In this document: positions 43,174 to 51,988 of the stretch, piece after piece
Layout: each line of letters starts with the position of its first letter
How positions within the stretch are numbered: the stretch's first letter is position 1
Source of the DNA: an uncultured Cohaesibacter sp.
Lineage (GTDB): Bacteria > Pseudomonadota > Alphaproteobacteria > Rhizobiales > Cohaesibacteraceae
Reading direction: 5' to 3'
Length of the DNA stretch: 64,000 nt
Assembly: GCF_963678225.1 (NCBI RefSeq)
Contig: NZ_OY782764.1
Span: forward strand, 3,291,001-3,355,000
Position numbers and translations under genes: made by a program
Notes under the pieces: model-generated
The model's input: the letters and a program-made list of their open reading frames with translations, nothing else
Database searches by the model: none
What the model was told of the DNA's origin: nothing

Positions 43174-43804
43174 AACAGATAAGCTGAGCTATGCCTATCA
43201 TGGTAGCGCGCCCTGTCTGAGCGGTGCGTCTCTGACGCTTGAAGAAGGCGAAAGGGTCGGACTCGTTGGCGACAATGGGGTTGGAAAGAGCACCTTTTTG
43301 CAGGTGCTGGTGGGCTTATACAAATCCCACGATGGACGCATCTCCGCATTCGGGCAGGATTTTGTCACCGAAGAAGACTTTATCCAGCTGCGTCGTCGTG
43401 TCGGATTGGTGTTTCAGGATCCAGATGACCAGCTCTTCTGTCCAACTGTCAAGGAAGACATTGCCTTCGGTCCACTCAATCTGGGCTACAGTCGCACTGA
43501 GGCGGACGCCATCGTTGAGGAGACCCTTGCGCTTTTAAACCTGTCTCACCTTAAGGAGCGGGTCACGCATCGGCTATCTGGCGGGCAGAAAAGGCTCGTT
43601 GCGCTGGCAACGGTCATCGCCATGAAGCCGGATATTCTGCTGCTTGATGAACCGACCAACGATCTGGATGAAAAGACACGCGTCCGGCTTATCGAAATAC
43701 TGCTTTCGCTGCCACAGGCTATGATTATCGTCAGCCACGACCGGGCCTTTCGGGAAAAAGTCGTGACGCGAACCGTAAAAATGGAGAATGGTCAGATCTT
43801 TTGA
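43157..43804 (+). CDS. cbiO: Cobalt ECF transporter ATP-binding protein
   Basis: A 215-residue ATPase. Walker A GDNGVGKST, Q-loop GLVFQDPDDQLFCPTV, signature LSGGQKRLVALA, Walker B ILLLDEPTNDLD and the switch histidine in IVSHDR are all present. It is shorter than many CbiO proteins, ending soon after the H-loop, which still leaves a complete nucleotide-binding domain. It works as a homodimer with CbiQ. Confidence 0.93.
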   Translation: MSLLLETDKLSYAYHGSAPCLSGASLTLEEGERVGLVGDNGVGKSTFLQVLVGLYKSHDGRISAFGQDFVTEEDFIQLRRRVGLVFQDPDDQLFCPTVKEDIAFGPLNLGYSRTEADAIVEETLALLNLSHLKERVTHRLSGGQKRLVALATVIAMKPDILLLDEPTNDLDEKTRVRLIEILLSLPQAMIIVSHDRAFREKVVTRTVKMENGQIF

Positions 43805-44041
43805 TGAGATGACGCCGAACCAACTGTCGGGAGATGAACGCCCGGCCCAATGCTTTGCAGCGCCTCCCATGACGGGGGCTGAAAATCAAGTCAGTGAGGC
43901 GGATCCAAGCCGGATGCCAAGACTGACCTGCAGGTTGGTAGAAAGAGGCTGGACCACTTGTGTCCGGACTGTTTCAACCCCTGCTGAAAACCAGACAAGG
44001 AGCCATTTCGGCTCATGATGAGAGAACCACAGGGGACCAGA
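43805..44041 (+). other. Structured gap between cbiO and cbiX
   Basis: 237 bases without a supported gene. Stems visible are GGGAG/CTCCC (43829-43833 with 43864-43868), GGAC/GTCC at about 43952-43966, and TTTCA/TGAAA at about 43977-43990. AAGGAG stands near 43999. The cobalamin aptamer blocks (AAAAGGGAA, CGCAACTGTAA, GAGCCAGGAGA) are absent, so it is not a third B12 riboswitch. Readthrough from riboswitch 2 into cbiX is likely. Confidence 0.4.
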
Positions 44042-45244
44042 ATGACCAGTTCCAATCGCGAAGAAAAATTAGGCCTAATGATTTGTGGCCATGGCAGTCG
44101 CAACAAGGAGGCCGTCGACCAATTTGCCAAACTTGCCGAGCGCCTGCGCCCGCGCTTTCCAGACTGGCCGGTTGACTATGGCTATCTTGAATTTGCTAAT
44201 CCGGTGCTTTCGAACGGTCTCGACAAACTGGTTGAGCAGGGATGTACGCGCATTCTGGCTGTGCCGGGTATGTTGTTTGCTGCGGGCCACGCCAAGAATG
44301 ATATTCCGTCTGTACTCAATGCCTATCAGGCCAAGAAACCGGGCGTGACCATCGAATATGGGCGCGAGCTTGGCCTTGATATCAAGATGATCAAGGCTGC
44401 GGGCGCGCGCGTGCAGGAAGCGGTGGATGCTGCCAATATCGAACATGGTGAAGTGCCTCTCACTGAGACATTGTTGATGGTTGTCGGGCGCGGTGCCTCC
44501 GATCCTGATGCCAACTCAAATGTCAACAAGCTGATGCGGATGCTTTGGGAAGGCATGGGCTTTGGCTGGGGCGAGGTCTGCTATTCTGGCGTGACTTTCC
44601 CGCTGGTTGAGCCGGGCCTCGAACATGCCGCCAAGCTTGGCTACAAGCGCATTATCGTTTTCCCATATTTCCTCTTCACCGGCATTCTCGTGCGCCGCAT
44701 CTACAATTTCACGGATGAAGTTGCCGCACGCCATCCGAACATCCAGTTCGTCAAGGCAGCCTATCTGAATGATCAGGACTATGTGATCGAAACCTTCGAG
44801 GATCGCGTTCAGGAAATATTGGAAGGCACCAACAACATGAACTGCCAGCTGTGCAAATATCGTGCGCAGGTTCTGGGGTTCGAGGCCGAAGTCGGCCTGC
44901 AGCAGGAAAGCCATCACCACCATGTGGAAGGGGTGGACACCAAAGACTGCGAATATTGCGAAGATAATAAATGCACCAACGAATGTCTCAAGCATCACCC
45001 TTCGTCGGAGCATTCCCACCATGATCATGGCCACGACCACGCTCACTCCCAAGGTCACGGCCATGATCATGGTCACTCTCACCATCATGATCACAGTCAC
45101 GATCATGATCATGATCATCACCATGGACATAGTCATGACCACGGGCATGACCACTCTCATGGCGATGGGCACGACCATCATCACCATCCATATCCGCAGG
45201 CCGATCATCCGCTTGGTCCCAAGAGCATGTACAAAAAGGATTGA
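44042..45244 (+). CDS. cbiX: Sirohydrochlorin cobaltochelatase CbiX, long form with cysteine and histidine-rich tail
   Basis: A 400-residue class II chelatase that inserts cobalt at the start of the corrin pathway. H17 in CGHGSRNKEAV is the catalytic histidine of the first half; the second half has VGRGASDPDANS and FPYFLFTGIL. The tail carries MNCQLCKYRAQVLGFE and CEYCEDNKCTNEC (cluster or metal cysteines) and then a His/Asp-rich repeat of about 80 residues. The ATG at 44042 follows AGGGGA; an ATG nine codons upstream is possible. An early chelatase in a locus that also carries cobN is unexpected. Confidence 0.92.
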   Translation: MTSSNREEKLGLMICGHGSRNKEAVDQFAKLAERLRPRFPDWPVDYGYLEFANPVLSNGLDKLVEQGCTRILAVPGMLFAAGHAKNDIPSVLNAYQAKKPGVTIEYGRELGLDIKMIKAAGARVQEAVDAANIEHGEVPLTETLLMVVGRGASDPDANSNVNKLMRMLWEGMGFGWGEVCYSGVTFPLVEPGLEHAAKLGYKRIIVFPYFLFTGILVRRIYNFTDEVAARHPNIQFVKAAYLNDQDYVIETFEDRVQEILEGTNNMNCQLCKYRAQVLGFEAEVGLQQESHHHHVEGVDTKDCEYCEDNKCTNECLKHHPSSEHSHHDHGHDHAHSQGHGHDHGHSHHHDHSHDHDHDHHHGHSHDHGHDHSHGDGHDHHHHPYPQADHPLGPKSMYKKD

Positions 45245-45245
45245 A

Positions 45246-45291
45246 CCTTTCTCGGGAGCGGTGGCCTAAGCCATCGCACGCCCGGAGAAGG
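45246..45291 (+). promoter_or_regulatory. Long hairpin covering the cobH ribosome site
   Basis: GCGGTGGC (45258-45265) pairs with GCCATCGC (45270-45277) around CTAA. Outside it GGG/CCC, CTC/GAG and CCTT/AAGG extend the stem. The outer 3' arm contains GGAGAAGG (45284-45291), the only ribosome-site-like sequence before the cobH start at 45307. So the fold would hide it. No U-tract follows. Confidence 0.55.
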
Positions 45292-45306
45292 GGTGGATGT
45301 ATCAAG

Positions 45307-45987
45307 ATGACGTCACATAACTATGAGAAGGATCCGGCAGCAATCTATGCCAGCTCCTTCTCCATCATCAGGCAAGAAGCCGGCGACGCGCTGGCCACCT
45401 TGCCTCCTTCGCTTGAACCGGTCGCCGTTCGGCTGATGCATTCTGTCGGCATGACAGATCTTGTCGCTGACTTGCGCTTTACACCCAACGCGGCAGACGC
45501 AGGCCTTGCGGCTCTCACGCGGGGTACGACCATTCTGGTGGATACGCAAATGGTTGCCGGAGGCATCTCTCCGCGCTTTTTCGCTCAAGGGGCTGCGCTT
45601 TCAAAGAACCGTGTTCTGGTCACTTTGAACGATCCGCAGGTCGCAGACATTGCCAATGAAATGAAAACCACAAGAACCGCCGCGGCCATGGAGCTATGGC
45701 GTCCCCATCTGGAAGGGTCAATCGTCGCTATCGGTAATGCTCCCACTGCGCTTTTCCGGCTTTTGGAAATGGTGCGGCAAGGGGCAGGGAAGCCAGCTCT
45801 GGTGCTCGGCTTTCCCGTTGGCTTTGTGGGTGCAGCGGAATCCAAACAGGCCTTGGTCGATGAAGCTGCAGAGCTTGAGCTTGACTATATCGCAATGCTC
45901 GGCCGCCGGGGCGGAACGCCCATGGCGAGCGCGGCCGTCAATGCTCTGGCCATTGCTGCGCTTGGTCAGAGCGACAAACCGATGTAG
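45307..45987 (+). CDS. cobH: Precorrin-8X / cobalt-precorrin-8 methylmutase
   Basis: A 226-residue CobH/CbiC isomerase that moves the C11 methyl to C12, giving (hydrogeno/cob)yrinic acid. H45 in VRLMHSVGMTDL matches the catalytic histidine (His43 in Pseudomonas denitrificans CobH). The start at ATG 45307 was chosen over an upstream in-frame TTG that overlaps the cbiX stop. Its ribosome site is within a hairpin. Next gene begins 14 bases downstream. Confidence 0.92.
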   Translation: MTSHNYEKDPAAIYASSFSIIRQEAGDALATLPPSLEPVAVRLMHSVGMTDLVADLRFTPNAADAGLAALTRGTTILVDTQMVAGGISPRFFAQGAALSKNRVLVTLNDPQVADIANEMKTTRTAAAMELWRPHLEGSIVAIGNAPTALFRLLEMVRQGAGKPALVLGFPVGFVGAAESKQALVDEAAELELDYIAMLGRRGGTPMASAAVNALAIAALGQSDKPM

Positions 45988-46001
45988 GAGCGAGCGGATT
46001 G

Positions 46002-47264
46002 ATGAACCAACAGAAAAAAGCACCATGGCTGAGCGTAATCGGCATCGGCGAAGATGGGCTTGATGGCCTTGGTGATCTGGCATGGTCGCTTATCGCCGAA
46101 GCGAAGACCATCTATGGCGGTGCGCGTCATTTGGCCATGATACCCGATGATCTGGCTGATGGTGCTGACAAGAGAGGCTGGCCAACGCCATTCTCTGGCG
46201 CCTTTGAGGAATTGGAAAGCCTGAGGGGCACGCCTGTCGTTGTGCTGGCCAGCGGCGATCCGATGTATTTCGGCATTGGCGGAACGCTGTCACGTCATTT
46301 CCAGAGAAATGATATGCGTGTGCTGCCGTTCCCCGGATCTTTCAGCCTCGCTGCCAGTCGACTGGGCTGGCCGCTGGATAAAGCTGAAAAGCTGACCATT
46401 CACGGGCGCAGCATCGAAACGCTCTTGCCACATTATTATCCGGGGGCGCGCCTGCTTGTTTTGTCGCGAGATGGGGCGTCACCAAAGGAGGTTGCCAGCC
46501 AGCTTTGTGCGCGCGGTATCGAGGATGCCGAGTTGACCATTCTGGAGCACCTGGGCGGTGCGGCAGAACGCATAGTCTGTGCAACAGCCAGAGACTTGGC
46601 TGTTGGAGACGAACACTTCGCCGATCTCAATGTGCTTGCCATCGCGCTACCGAAGCATTTGCAAAGCTGGTACCCCATCCAGCCCGGTTTGCCCGATGAG
46701 GCCTTTGAGCATGATGGCAAGATGACCAAGCGGGATATCCGCGCCAGTGCGCTTGCCAAGCTCATGCCCCATCCCGGTGCGCTGTTGTGGGATATAGGCA
46801 CCGGCTGTGGCTCGGTTGCTATTGAATGGCTGCGTAGCCATCGCACATGTCGTGCCATTGGCATAGAGCCACAGGAGAAACGCCGGACCCTTGCGCGGCA
46901 CAATGCCGACAGCTTGGGTGTGCCGAGTCTCATACTCATTGCCGACACGGCTCCCGCAGGCCTTGAAGGACAGGACGCCCCCGATGCTGTTTTTATCGGC
47001 GGTGGCTTGTCTCAAGAGGTCGTTGCCTATTGCCTCCAAGCCTTGAAGCCCGGCGGGCGCCTTGTGGCCCATGCGGTTACCCTCGGTTCAGAGCATCTGC
47101 TTCTTGAGATGTTCGAAAAGCATGGCGGCGAGCTGACACGACTTTCCATATCAAGGGCGACGCCTGTCGGCCCCTATTTCGGCTGGAAACCTTCCATGCC
47201 AGTGACACAGTGGGCTTTCATCAAGCCCTTAGAGACCAAGACGAGAAATACAATCAATGACTAG
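46002..47264 (+). CDS. cobL: Bifunctional precorrin-6Y C5,15-methyltransferase (decarboxylating)
   Basis: A 420-residue fusion of a CbiE-type domain (about 1-205, IGIGEDGLDGLG and LASGDPMYFGIG motifs; C5 methylation) and a CbiT-type domain (about 225-420, with SAM motif LLWDIGTGCGSVAIEW; C15 methylation and decarboxylation). The TTG immediately before the ATG is not needed; AGGAG precedes it. The fused state is that of the aerobic CobL, although other genes here are of cobalt-early type. Its stop overlaps the cobI start. Confidence 0.94.
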   Translation: MNQQKKAPWLSVIGIGEDGLDGLGDLAWSLIAEAKTIYGGARHLAMIPDDLADGADKRGWPTPFSGAFEELESLRGTPVVVLASGDPMYFGIGGTLSRHFQRNDMRVLPFPGSFSLAASRLGWPLDKAEKLTIHGRSIETLLPHYYPGARLLVLSRDGASPKEVASQLCARGIEDAELTILEHLGGAAERIVCATARDLAVGDEHFADLNVLAIALPKHLQSWYPIQPGLPDEAFEHDGKMTKRDIRASALAKLMPHPGALLWDIGTGCGSVAIEWLRSHRTCRAIGIEPQEKRRTLARHNADSLGVPSLILIADTAPAGLEGQDAPDAVFIGGGLSQEVVAYCLQALKPGGRLVAHAVTLGSEHLLLEMFEKHGGELTRLSISRATPVGPYFGWKPSMPVTQWAFIKPLETKTRNTIND

Positions 47265-47976
47265 CAAGAATAAAGGCACTCTTTACGGCGTGGGGGTCGG
47301 TCCGGGAGACCCTGACCTGATCACTCTCAAGGCCGCCCGACTTATCAGCAATGCCACCACGATTGCCTATCCGGCACCTGAAGGTGGAGACAGCTTTGCC
47401 CGCGATATCGCCAAGGCACATATCGCGGAAGGCACGAAAGAGATTTCCATCGCGGTGCCCATGCGGCCAGAGCGTAAAGCCGCTCAGGACGCCTATGACG
47501 TGGGGGCTGTCGAGGTTCGCGCCCAGTTGGAAGCGGGCAATGACGTGGTCTTCCTGTGCGAAGGTGATCCCTTCTTCTATGGCACCTTCATGTATCTTTA
47601 CGACCGGTTGGCTGGTGATTTTGAAACCGACATCATTCCCGGCGTTACCTCCATTGTCGCTTGCGCCTGCCGCCTGAAGCAGCCGCTTGTCAGCCGCAAT
47701 GACGTGCTGACGGTGCTTGCTGGCCCGATGTCGGACGATGAGCTGGAAGCCCGTCTGAAGCTTGGAGGCTCCTTTGCCATCATGAAGGTGGGGCGTCATT
47801 TGCCGCGCCTGCGTGCCCTGTTGGAGAAACTCGATCTCATGAAGCGCGCCGGTTATGTCGAGCGGGCAACGCTGGCCAATGAGAAGGCTATCCCGCTTGC
47901 CGAACTCGAAGACGCTACAGCGCCTTATTTCTCAATGATCCTTATTTATGACGGGGACGAAGCATGGAAAAACTAA
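47257..47976 (+). CDS. cobI: Precorrin-2 / cobalt-precorrin-2 C20-methyltransferase
   Basis: A 239-residue tetrapyrrole methylase (CobI, equal to methyltransferase CbiL). GVGVGPGDPDLITLKAARLI starts at residue 8, CEGDPFFYGTFMYLY carries the central SAM-site motif, and PGVTSIVACACR follows. Full length. Eight-base overlap with cobL and 13-base overlap with the next gene. Confidence 0.94.
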   Translation: MTSKNKGTLYGVGVGPGDPDLITLKAARLISNATTIAYPAPEGGDSFARDIAKAHIAEGTKEISIAVPMRPERKAAQDAYDVGAVEVRAQLEAGNDVVFLCEGDPFFYGTFMYLYDRLAGDFETDIIPGVTSIVACACRLKQPLVSRNDVLTVLAGPMSDDELEARLKLGGSFAIMKVGRHLPRLRALLEKLDLMKRAGYVERATLANEKAIPLAELEDATAPYFSMILIYDGDEAWKN

Positions 47977-49826
47977 TGCCCATTACCATCGTCTGCCCAA
48001 GCGCGGCAGCGGGTGAACTGGCTGTCTCCATCAAGACCGCACTCAAGAATGCCGGTCATCCGGTGGAGCTGCATGGCAAGGGCGAGATAGAAGGCTTCGA
48101 TGTCTCCTTCGCTGATAGTCTGGCCCATCTCAAGGGGTTGTTTTCTCAAGGGCGTGCCATCGTTGCGCTTTATGCCAGCGGTATTGTCATTCGCGCCCTT
48201 GCGCCACTTCTCGATAGCAAGTTTGATGAACCGCCGGTGTTGGCCGTTGCTCGCGATGGCAAGTCGGTTGTGCCACTGCTGGGCGGACATCATGGCGCCA
48301 ACGATCTGGCGCATCTGCTCGCCGAGGCACTGAGCGCCCAGGCTGCTGTCACCACTGCTGGTGATTGCCGTTACCGTCTGGCGCTCGACAATCCACCAAA
48401 GGGGTGGAAGCTGCAACATGCCAAAAAGGCAGCCGCTGTCATGGCGCGGATCGTCGATGGCGAAGCTGTCTCCGTTTCATCCGATCTGGATTGGCTCGAC
48501 AATAGCGAAATTGCCCGTGCCGATAGCGCTGCCATCAGCCTTGATGCGAGCTTTGCCCCCGTACCGGAAGCAAGCACGGAAACAAGCCTAACCTATAGCC
48601 CGCAAAAACTCGTCGTTGGGGTGGGCTGCGAACGGGGCATAGCTGCCGCTGATTTGATCACCCATATCGAAAGCGTGCTGGCAAGCAACAGCCTTGCGCC
48701 CGAAGCGATAGGCCTGCTGGCATCCATCGATGTCAAAATGGATGAAGACGCAATCCATCAGGCTGCCGCACATTTTGCCGTGCCGGCCCGTTTCTTCGCG
48801 GCAGAAGAATTGGAAGCTGAGAAAGAGCGTTTGAAAAATCCTTCCGATGTGGTTTTCGCCGAGGTTGGGTGTCATGGCGTTGCAGAAGGAGCGGCCCTTG
48901 CTGCGGCAGGGCCTGAAGGCTCTCTTCTTGTTGCCAAGGTGAAATCGGATAAAGCCACCTGCGCCGTCGGCCTTGCCGCCGAGCCTTTCAAAGCTGAGAT
49001 GCCCGGTAAGAAGCGCGGCTCTCTGGCCGTGATCGGCATTGGCCCGGGCACGCCCTATTGGCGCACGCCCCAGGCGACTAGCCTCATTGCCAGTGCTGAA
49101 AAACTCGTTGGCTACAAATTCTATCTCGATCTGCTCGGCCCGATGGCCGATGACGAACGCAGATGTGACTTCCCCATGGGGAGCGAGAAGGACCGTTGCC
49201 GCTATGCGCTGGAAGAAGCAGGCAAGGGCCATGATGTGGCACTGATCTGTTCTGGTGATGGCGGTATCTACGCCATGGGCGCTCTGGTGATGGAGCTACT
49301 GGACCGTGATGCCGACAATGGCGGCGTGTCGGATGCTGCCAAGCGGGTGGCGCTCACGCATGTGCCGGGCATTTCTGCCTTGCAGGCCGCCTCGGCACGC
49401 TTTGGTGCGTTGCTTGGCCATGACTTTTGCACCATCTCGCTTTCAGACTTGCTGACGCCATGGGAAACCATCGAGCAGCGTGTCAATGCAGCTGCAGAAG
49501 GAGACTTCGTGGTTGCCTTCTACAATCCCGTTTCCAAAAAGCGCAGAACCCAGTTGTTGCGGGCCAAGGAAATCCTGCTCACCAAACGCCCGGAAGAAAC
49601 GCCGGTTCTGCTCGCGTCCAATCTGGGCCGACCGGATGAAGAGCTAAAGATGCGCACCCTTGCGACGCTGGACATCGAAGAAATCGATATGTTGACGGTC
49701 GTGCTTGTGGGCTCGTCCCAATCGCGTCCGTGGCGCTCTGGTGATCGCTCTGTAGGGGATAATGGCTGGATGGCCTACACCCCGCGCGGATATGCAAAAA
49801 GAATTGATGGAGAGAACAGGGAATGA
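47964..49826 (+). CDS. cobJ: Fusion of CbiG (cobalt-precorrin-5A hydrolase) and CobJ/CbiH (precorrin-3B C17-methyltransferase)
   Basis: A 620-residue two-part protein. Residues 1-345 are CbiG: the N-terminal and central domains (LYASGIVIRALAPLL, LLGGHHGANDLA) and a CobE-like C-terminal domain (VVGVGCERGIAAADL, FAEVGCHGVAEGAAL). Residues from about 351 are CobJ/CbiH: GSLAVIGIGPGTPYWRTPQA, CSGDGGIYAMG, HVPGISALQAASAR and VVLVGSSQSR. So ring contraction methylation and lactone opening, two consecutive areas of the cobalt-early route, share one chain. I see no frameshift. CbiG is not needed in the classical aerobic route. Confidence 0.93.
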   Translation: MEKLMPITIVCPSAAAGELAVSIKTALKNAGHPVELHGKGEIEGFDVSFADSLAHLKGLFSQGRAIVALYASGIVIRALAPLLDSKFDEPPVLAVARDGKSVVPLLGGHHGANDLAHLLAEALSAQAAVTTAGDCRYRLALDNPPKGWKLQHAKKAAAVMARIVDGEAVSVSSDLDWLDNSEIARADSAAISLDASFAPVPEASTETSLTYSPQKLVVGVGCERGIAAADLITHIESVLASNSLAPEAIGLLASIDVKMDEDAIHQAAAHFAVPARFFAAEELEAEKERLKNPSDVVFAEVGCHGVAEGAALAAAGPEGSLLVAKVKSDKATCAVGLAAEPFKAEMPGKKRGSLAVIGIGPGTPYWRTPQATSLIASAEKLVGYKFYLDLLGPMADDERRCDFPMGSEKDRCRYALEEAGKGHDVALICSGDGGIYAMGALVMELLDRDADNGGVSDAAKRVALTHVPGISALQAASARFGALLGHDFCTISLSDLLTPWETIEQRVNAAAEGDFVVAFYNPVSKKRRTQLLRAKEILLTKRPEETPVLLASNLGRPDEELKMRTLATLDIEEIDMLTVVLVGSSQSRPWRSGDRSVGDNGWMAYTPRGYAKRIDGENRE

Positions 49827-50599
49827 CTGTCTATATTATCGGAGCTGGCCCCGGTGCGCCGGACCTTATCACCGTGCGTGGGCTAAAGCTTATCCAACGC
49901 TGCCCTGTCTGCCTCTTTGCGGGCTCTCTGGTGCCGGAGGCCACTGTGGCCGAGGCGCCTGAAGGGGCACTGGTCAAAGACACTGCCGCCATGAATCTCG
50001 ATGAAATCATCGAGGATATCAAACAGGCTCATGCCGAGGGCAAGGATGTGGCACGCGTCCATTCGGGTGACCCCTCCATCTATGGGGCGATTGCTGAACA
50101 GATGCGGCGCCTTAATGCGCTGGAAATCCCTTATGAAGTGGTGCCTGGCGTTCCTGCCTTTGCTGCCGCTGCCGCAGCCCTTGGTACGGAACTGACCATT
50201 CCCGGTATTGCCCAGAGCATTATCCTGACGCGGACGTCGATGAAATCCTCCTCCATGCCGGAGCGGGAGAGCCTCGCGATTCTGGGTCAATCCGGCGCGA
50301 CCATGGCCATTCATCTGTCGGTGCGCAATGCTGCTCATATCGAGCGCGAGCTGACCCCGCATTATGGTGAAGATTGCCCCGCAGTGATCGCCTATCGCGT
50401 AGGGTGGCCAGACCAGACCTTCATCCATGCGACGCTTGGAACCTTGCGCCAGAAAATTCGCGAGTCCAAACTCACCCGCACAGCGCTCATTCTTGTCGGC
50501 CCTGCTTTGGGCGCGCAGAATTTCGAAGAGTCCAAGCTGTATGACGCTGAGTTTGAGCATATCCTGCGCCTGCCGAAAAAGGCCAGCAAGAAAGGCTAA
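49823..50599 (+). CDS. cobM: Precorrin-4 / cobalt-precorrin-4 C11-methyltransferase
   Basis: A 258-residue tetrapyrrole methylase (CobM/CbiF). GAGPGAPDLITVRGLKLI begins at residue 6; RVHSGDPSIYGAIAEQ and PGVPAFAAAAAALGTELT are the SAM-site motifs; the RTSMKSSSMPE segment is specific to the family. Four-base overlap with the preceding fusion gene. Last gene of the plus-strand block before convergent cobB. Confidence 0.94.
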   Translation: MTVYIIGAGPGAPDLITVRGLKLIQRCPVCLFAGSLVPEATVAEAPEGALVKDTAAMNLDEIIEDIKQAHAEGKDVARVHSGDPSIYGAIAEQMRRLNALEIPYEVVPGVPAFAAAAAALGTELTIPGIAQSIILTRTSMKSSSMPERESLAILGQSGATMAIHLSVRNAAHIERELTPHYGEDCPAVIAYRVGWPDQTFIHATLGTLRQKIRESKLTRTALILVGPALGAQNFEESKLYDAEFEHILRLPKKASKKG

Positions 50600-50605
50600 G
50601 CGAAT

Positions 50606-50631
50606 GGGTGAGGGGCTAAAGCGCCTTACCC
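50606..50631. terminator. Hairpin between convergent cobM and cobB
   Basis: GGGTGAGGGGC (50606-50616) pairs with GCGCCTTACCC (50621-50631) with one mismatch and one wobble, in a 33-base gap. A CTGATTTTTC stretch follows on the plus strand. Confidence 0.6.
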
Positions 50632-50632
50632 T

Positions 50633-51976
50633 TCAAACCTGATTTTTCAATGGGGCGATGATATGGGCAAAGGAGCCATGTACGGATCCAACCCGTTGCC
50701 CCATTGGAGCAAGAGCCCTGTCGGCTGCAGTTCGTGCTTCAAAGAGCGGTTCTGCTGCGCCCATCAGGGTAATGGTCGCATAATGAAATTCATGGGCTGC
50801 CAGTTGGGGAGCCCAAGGCAGAGCGGATTGATGCGACAGCTTGCGATAACCAAGCGATAGTTTCGTCTCGGCGAAACTGGTGGTGATGGGCAACAGGTCC
50901 AGCATGGGCGCTTCAACCCCATCAGCCGATATAATGGACCGCCCCAGCGTCATATAGCCCCCGCATTCCCCAAAGATCAGCACATTGCGCTCGGCTGCAG
51001 AGCGCACGGCCTGCCTGAAGGTTGCGGCACAAGCCAGCTTGTCCAGATGAAGCTCCGGATATCCGCCGGGAAGATAGATGGCATCCGCATCTTGATGGGG
51101 GACTCCATCGGCAAGGGGGGAGAAGAAGGACAGGTCAGCCCCCTGATCAGACCAGTCTTGCAAGAGATGCGGATAGATAAAACTGAAAGCCTCATCCCGC
51201 GCGATGGCTATATGCTGTCCAAGAGGGGGGAGAGACTGAAGGGGAGCGGCAATGCCAGAAGGCACAGGTCTCTTTGCCGTATGTTTATTGGCAATCTCCA
51301 GGATAAGATCAAGATCGACGTTCTCTGACATATGGTCAGCAATCCGGTCGATCATCTCGTCAAGACCGTCATGTTCACCCGCTTGCACAAGACCCAGATG
51401 GCGGGAGGGCAATTGCAACTGATCCGAGCCGCGCACGGCACCAACGATTGGTATATCAAGTGGCTCAAATGCCTCACGCAATAGATGCTCATGAGCCTTG
51501 GAGCCGACGCGATTGAGCAGGATACCGCCAATCGTCAGCGCTGGGTCAAATTCACACAGACCTTTGGCAATCGCGGCCGCTGTCTGTGCCTGACCCTTGA
51601 CGTCCAGAACGAGAATGACCGGCAGTCCGAGAGCATGCGCCAACGCTGCGGTGGAGCCTTGCCCTTTGGCCGCGCCATCAAACAATCCCATTACGCCTTC
51701 TACAAAGAGTAGATCGCCAAGACTGCTCTGCCGCAGGGCTCGCGCTTGCAGATCCTCGCGGGTCATGGCCCAAGGGTCCAGATTGATGGATGATTGCCCG
51801 GATGCCACAGCATGGAAAGCCGGATCGATATAGTCCGGCCCACATTTGGCGGGCGTGACGTGGAGGCCTCTACGGCTCAAGAGACGTTGCAAGCCAAGCG
51901 ATAGCGTGGTCTTACCTGCGTTCGAGCTACTTGCTGCGAGAATAAGCCCCGTGGGCAGAAGTGGCATGTTGCTCAT
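50633..51976 (-). CDS. cobB: Cobyrinic acid / hydrogenobyrinic acid a,c-diamide synthase
   Basis: A 447-residue CobB/CbiA amidase that amidates the a and c side chains using glutamine and ATP. The N-terminal P-loop-like LILAASSSNAGKTTLSLGL, PDYIDPAFH and FVEGVMGLFDGAAKG segments form the dethiobiotin-synthase-like domain; the glutamine amidotransferase cysteine is in FGECGGYMTLG. Start at ATG 51976 is a choice; 51967 is also possible and neither has a clear ribosome site, so coupling to cobA just upstream is likely. Confidence 0.92.
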   Translation of the reverse strand: MSNMPLLPTGLILAASSSNAGKTTLSLGLQRLLSRRGLHVTPAKCGPDYIDPAFHAVASGQSSINLDPWAMTREDLQARALRQSSLGDLLFVEGVMGLFDGAAKGQGSTAALAHALGLPVILVLDVKGQAQTAAAIAKGLCEFDPALTIGGILLNRVGSKAHEHLLREAFEPLDIPIVGAVRGSDQLQLPSRHLGLVQAGEHDGLDEMIDRIADHMSENVDLDLILEIANKHTAKRPVPSGIAAPLQSLPPLGQHIAIARDEAFSFIYPHLLQDWSDQGADLSFFSPLADGVPHQDADAIYLPGGYPELHLDKLACAATFRQAVRSAAERNVLIFGECGGYMTLGRSIISADGVEAPMLDLLPITTSFAETKLSLGYRKLSHQSALPWAPQLAAHEFHYATITLMGAAEPLFEARTAADRALAPMGQRVGSVHGSFAHIIAPLKNQV

Positions 51977-51988
51977 GAAGGGGACCAA

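Noticed and set aside
43805-44041. Third cobalamin riboswitch before cbiX
   Set aside because: The gap is structured but lacks every conserved aptamer block, including the B12 box.
44516-45208. 230-codon minus-strand frame rich in Met and Val
   Set aside because: Antisense of the CbiX histidine-rich tail, same artefact as in cobW.
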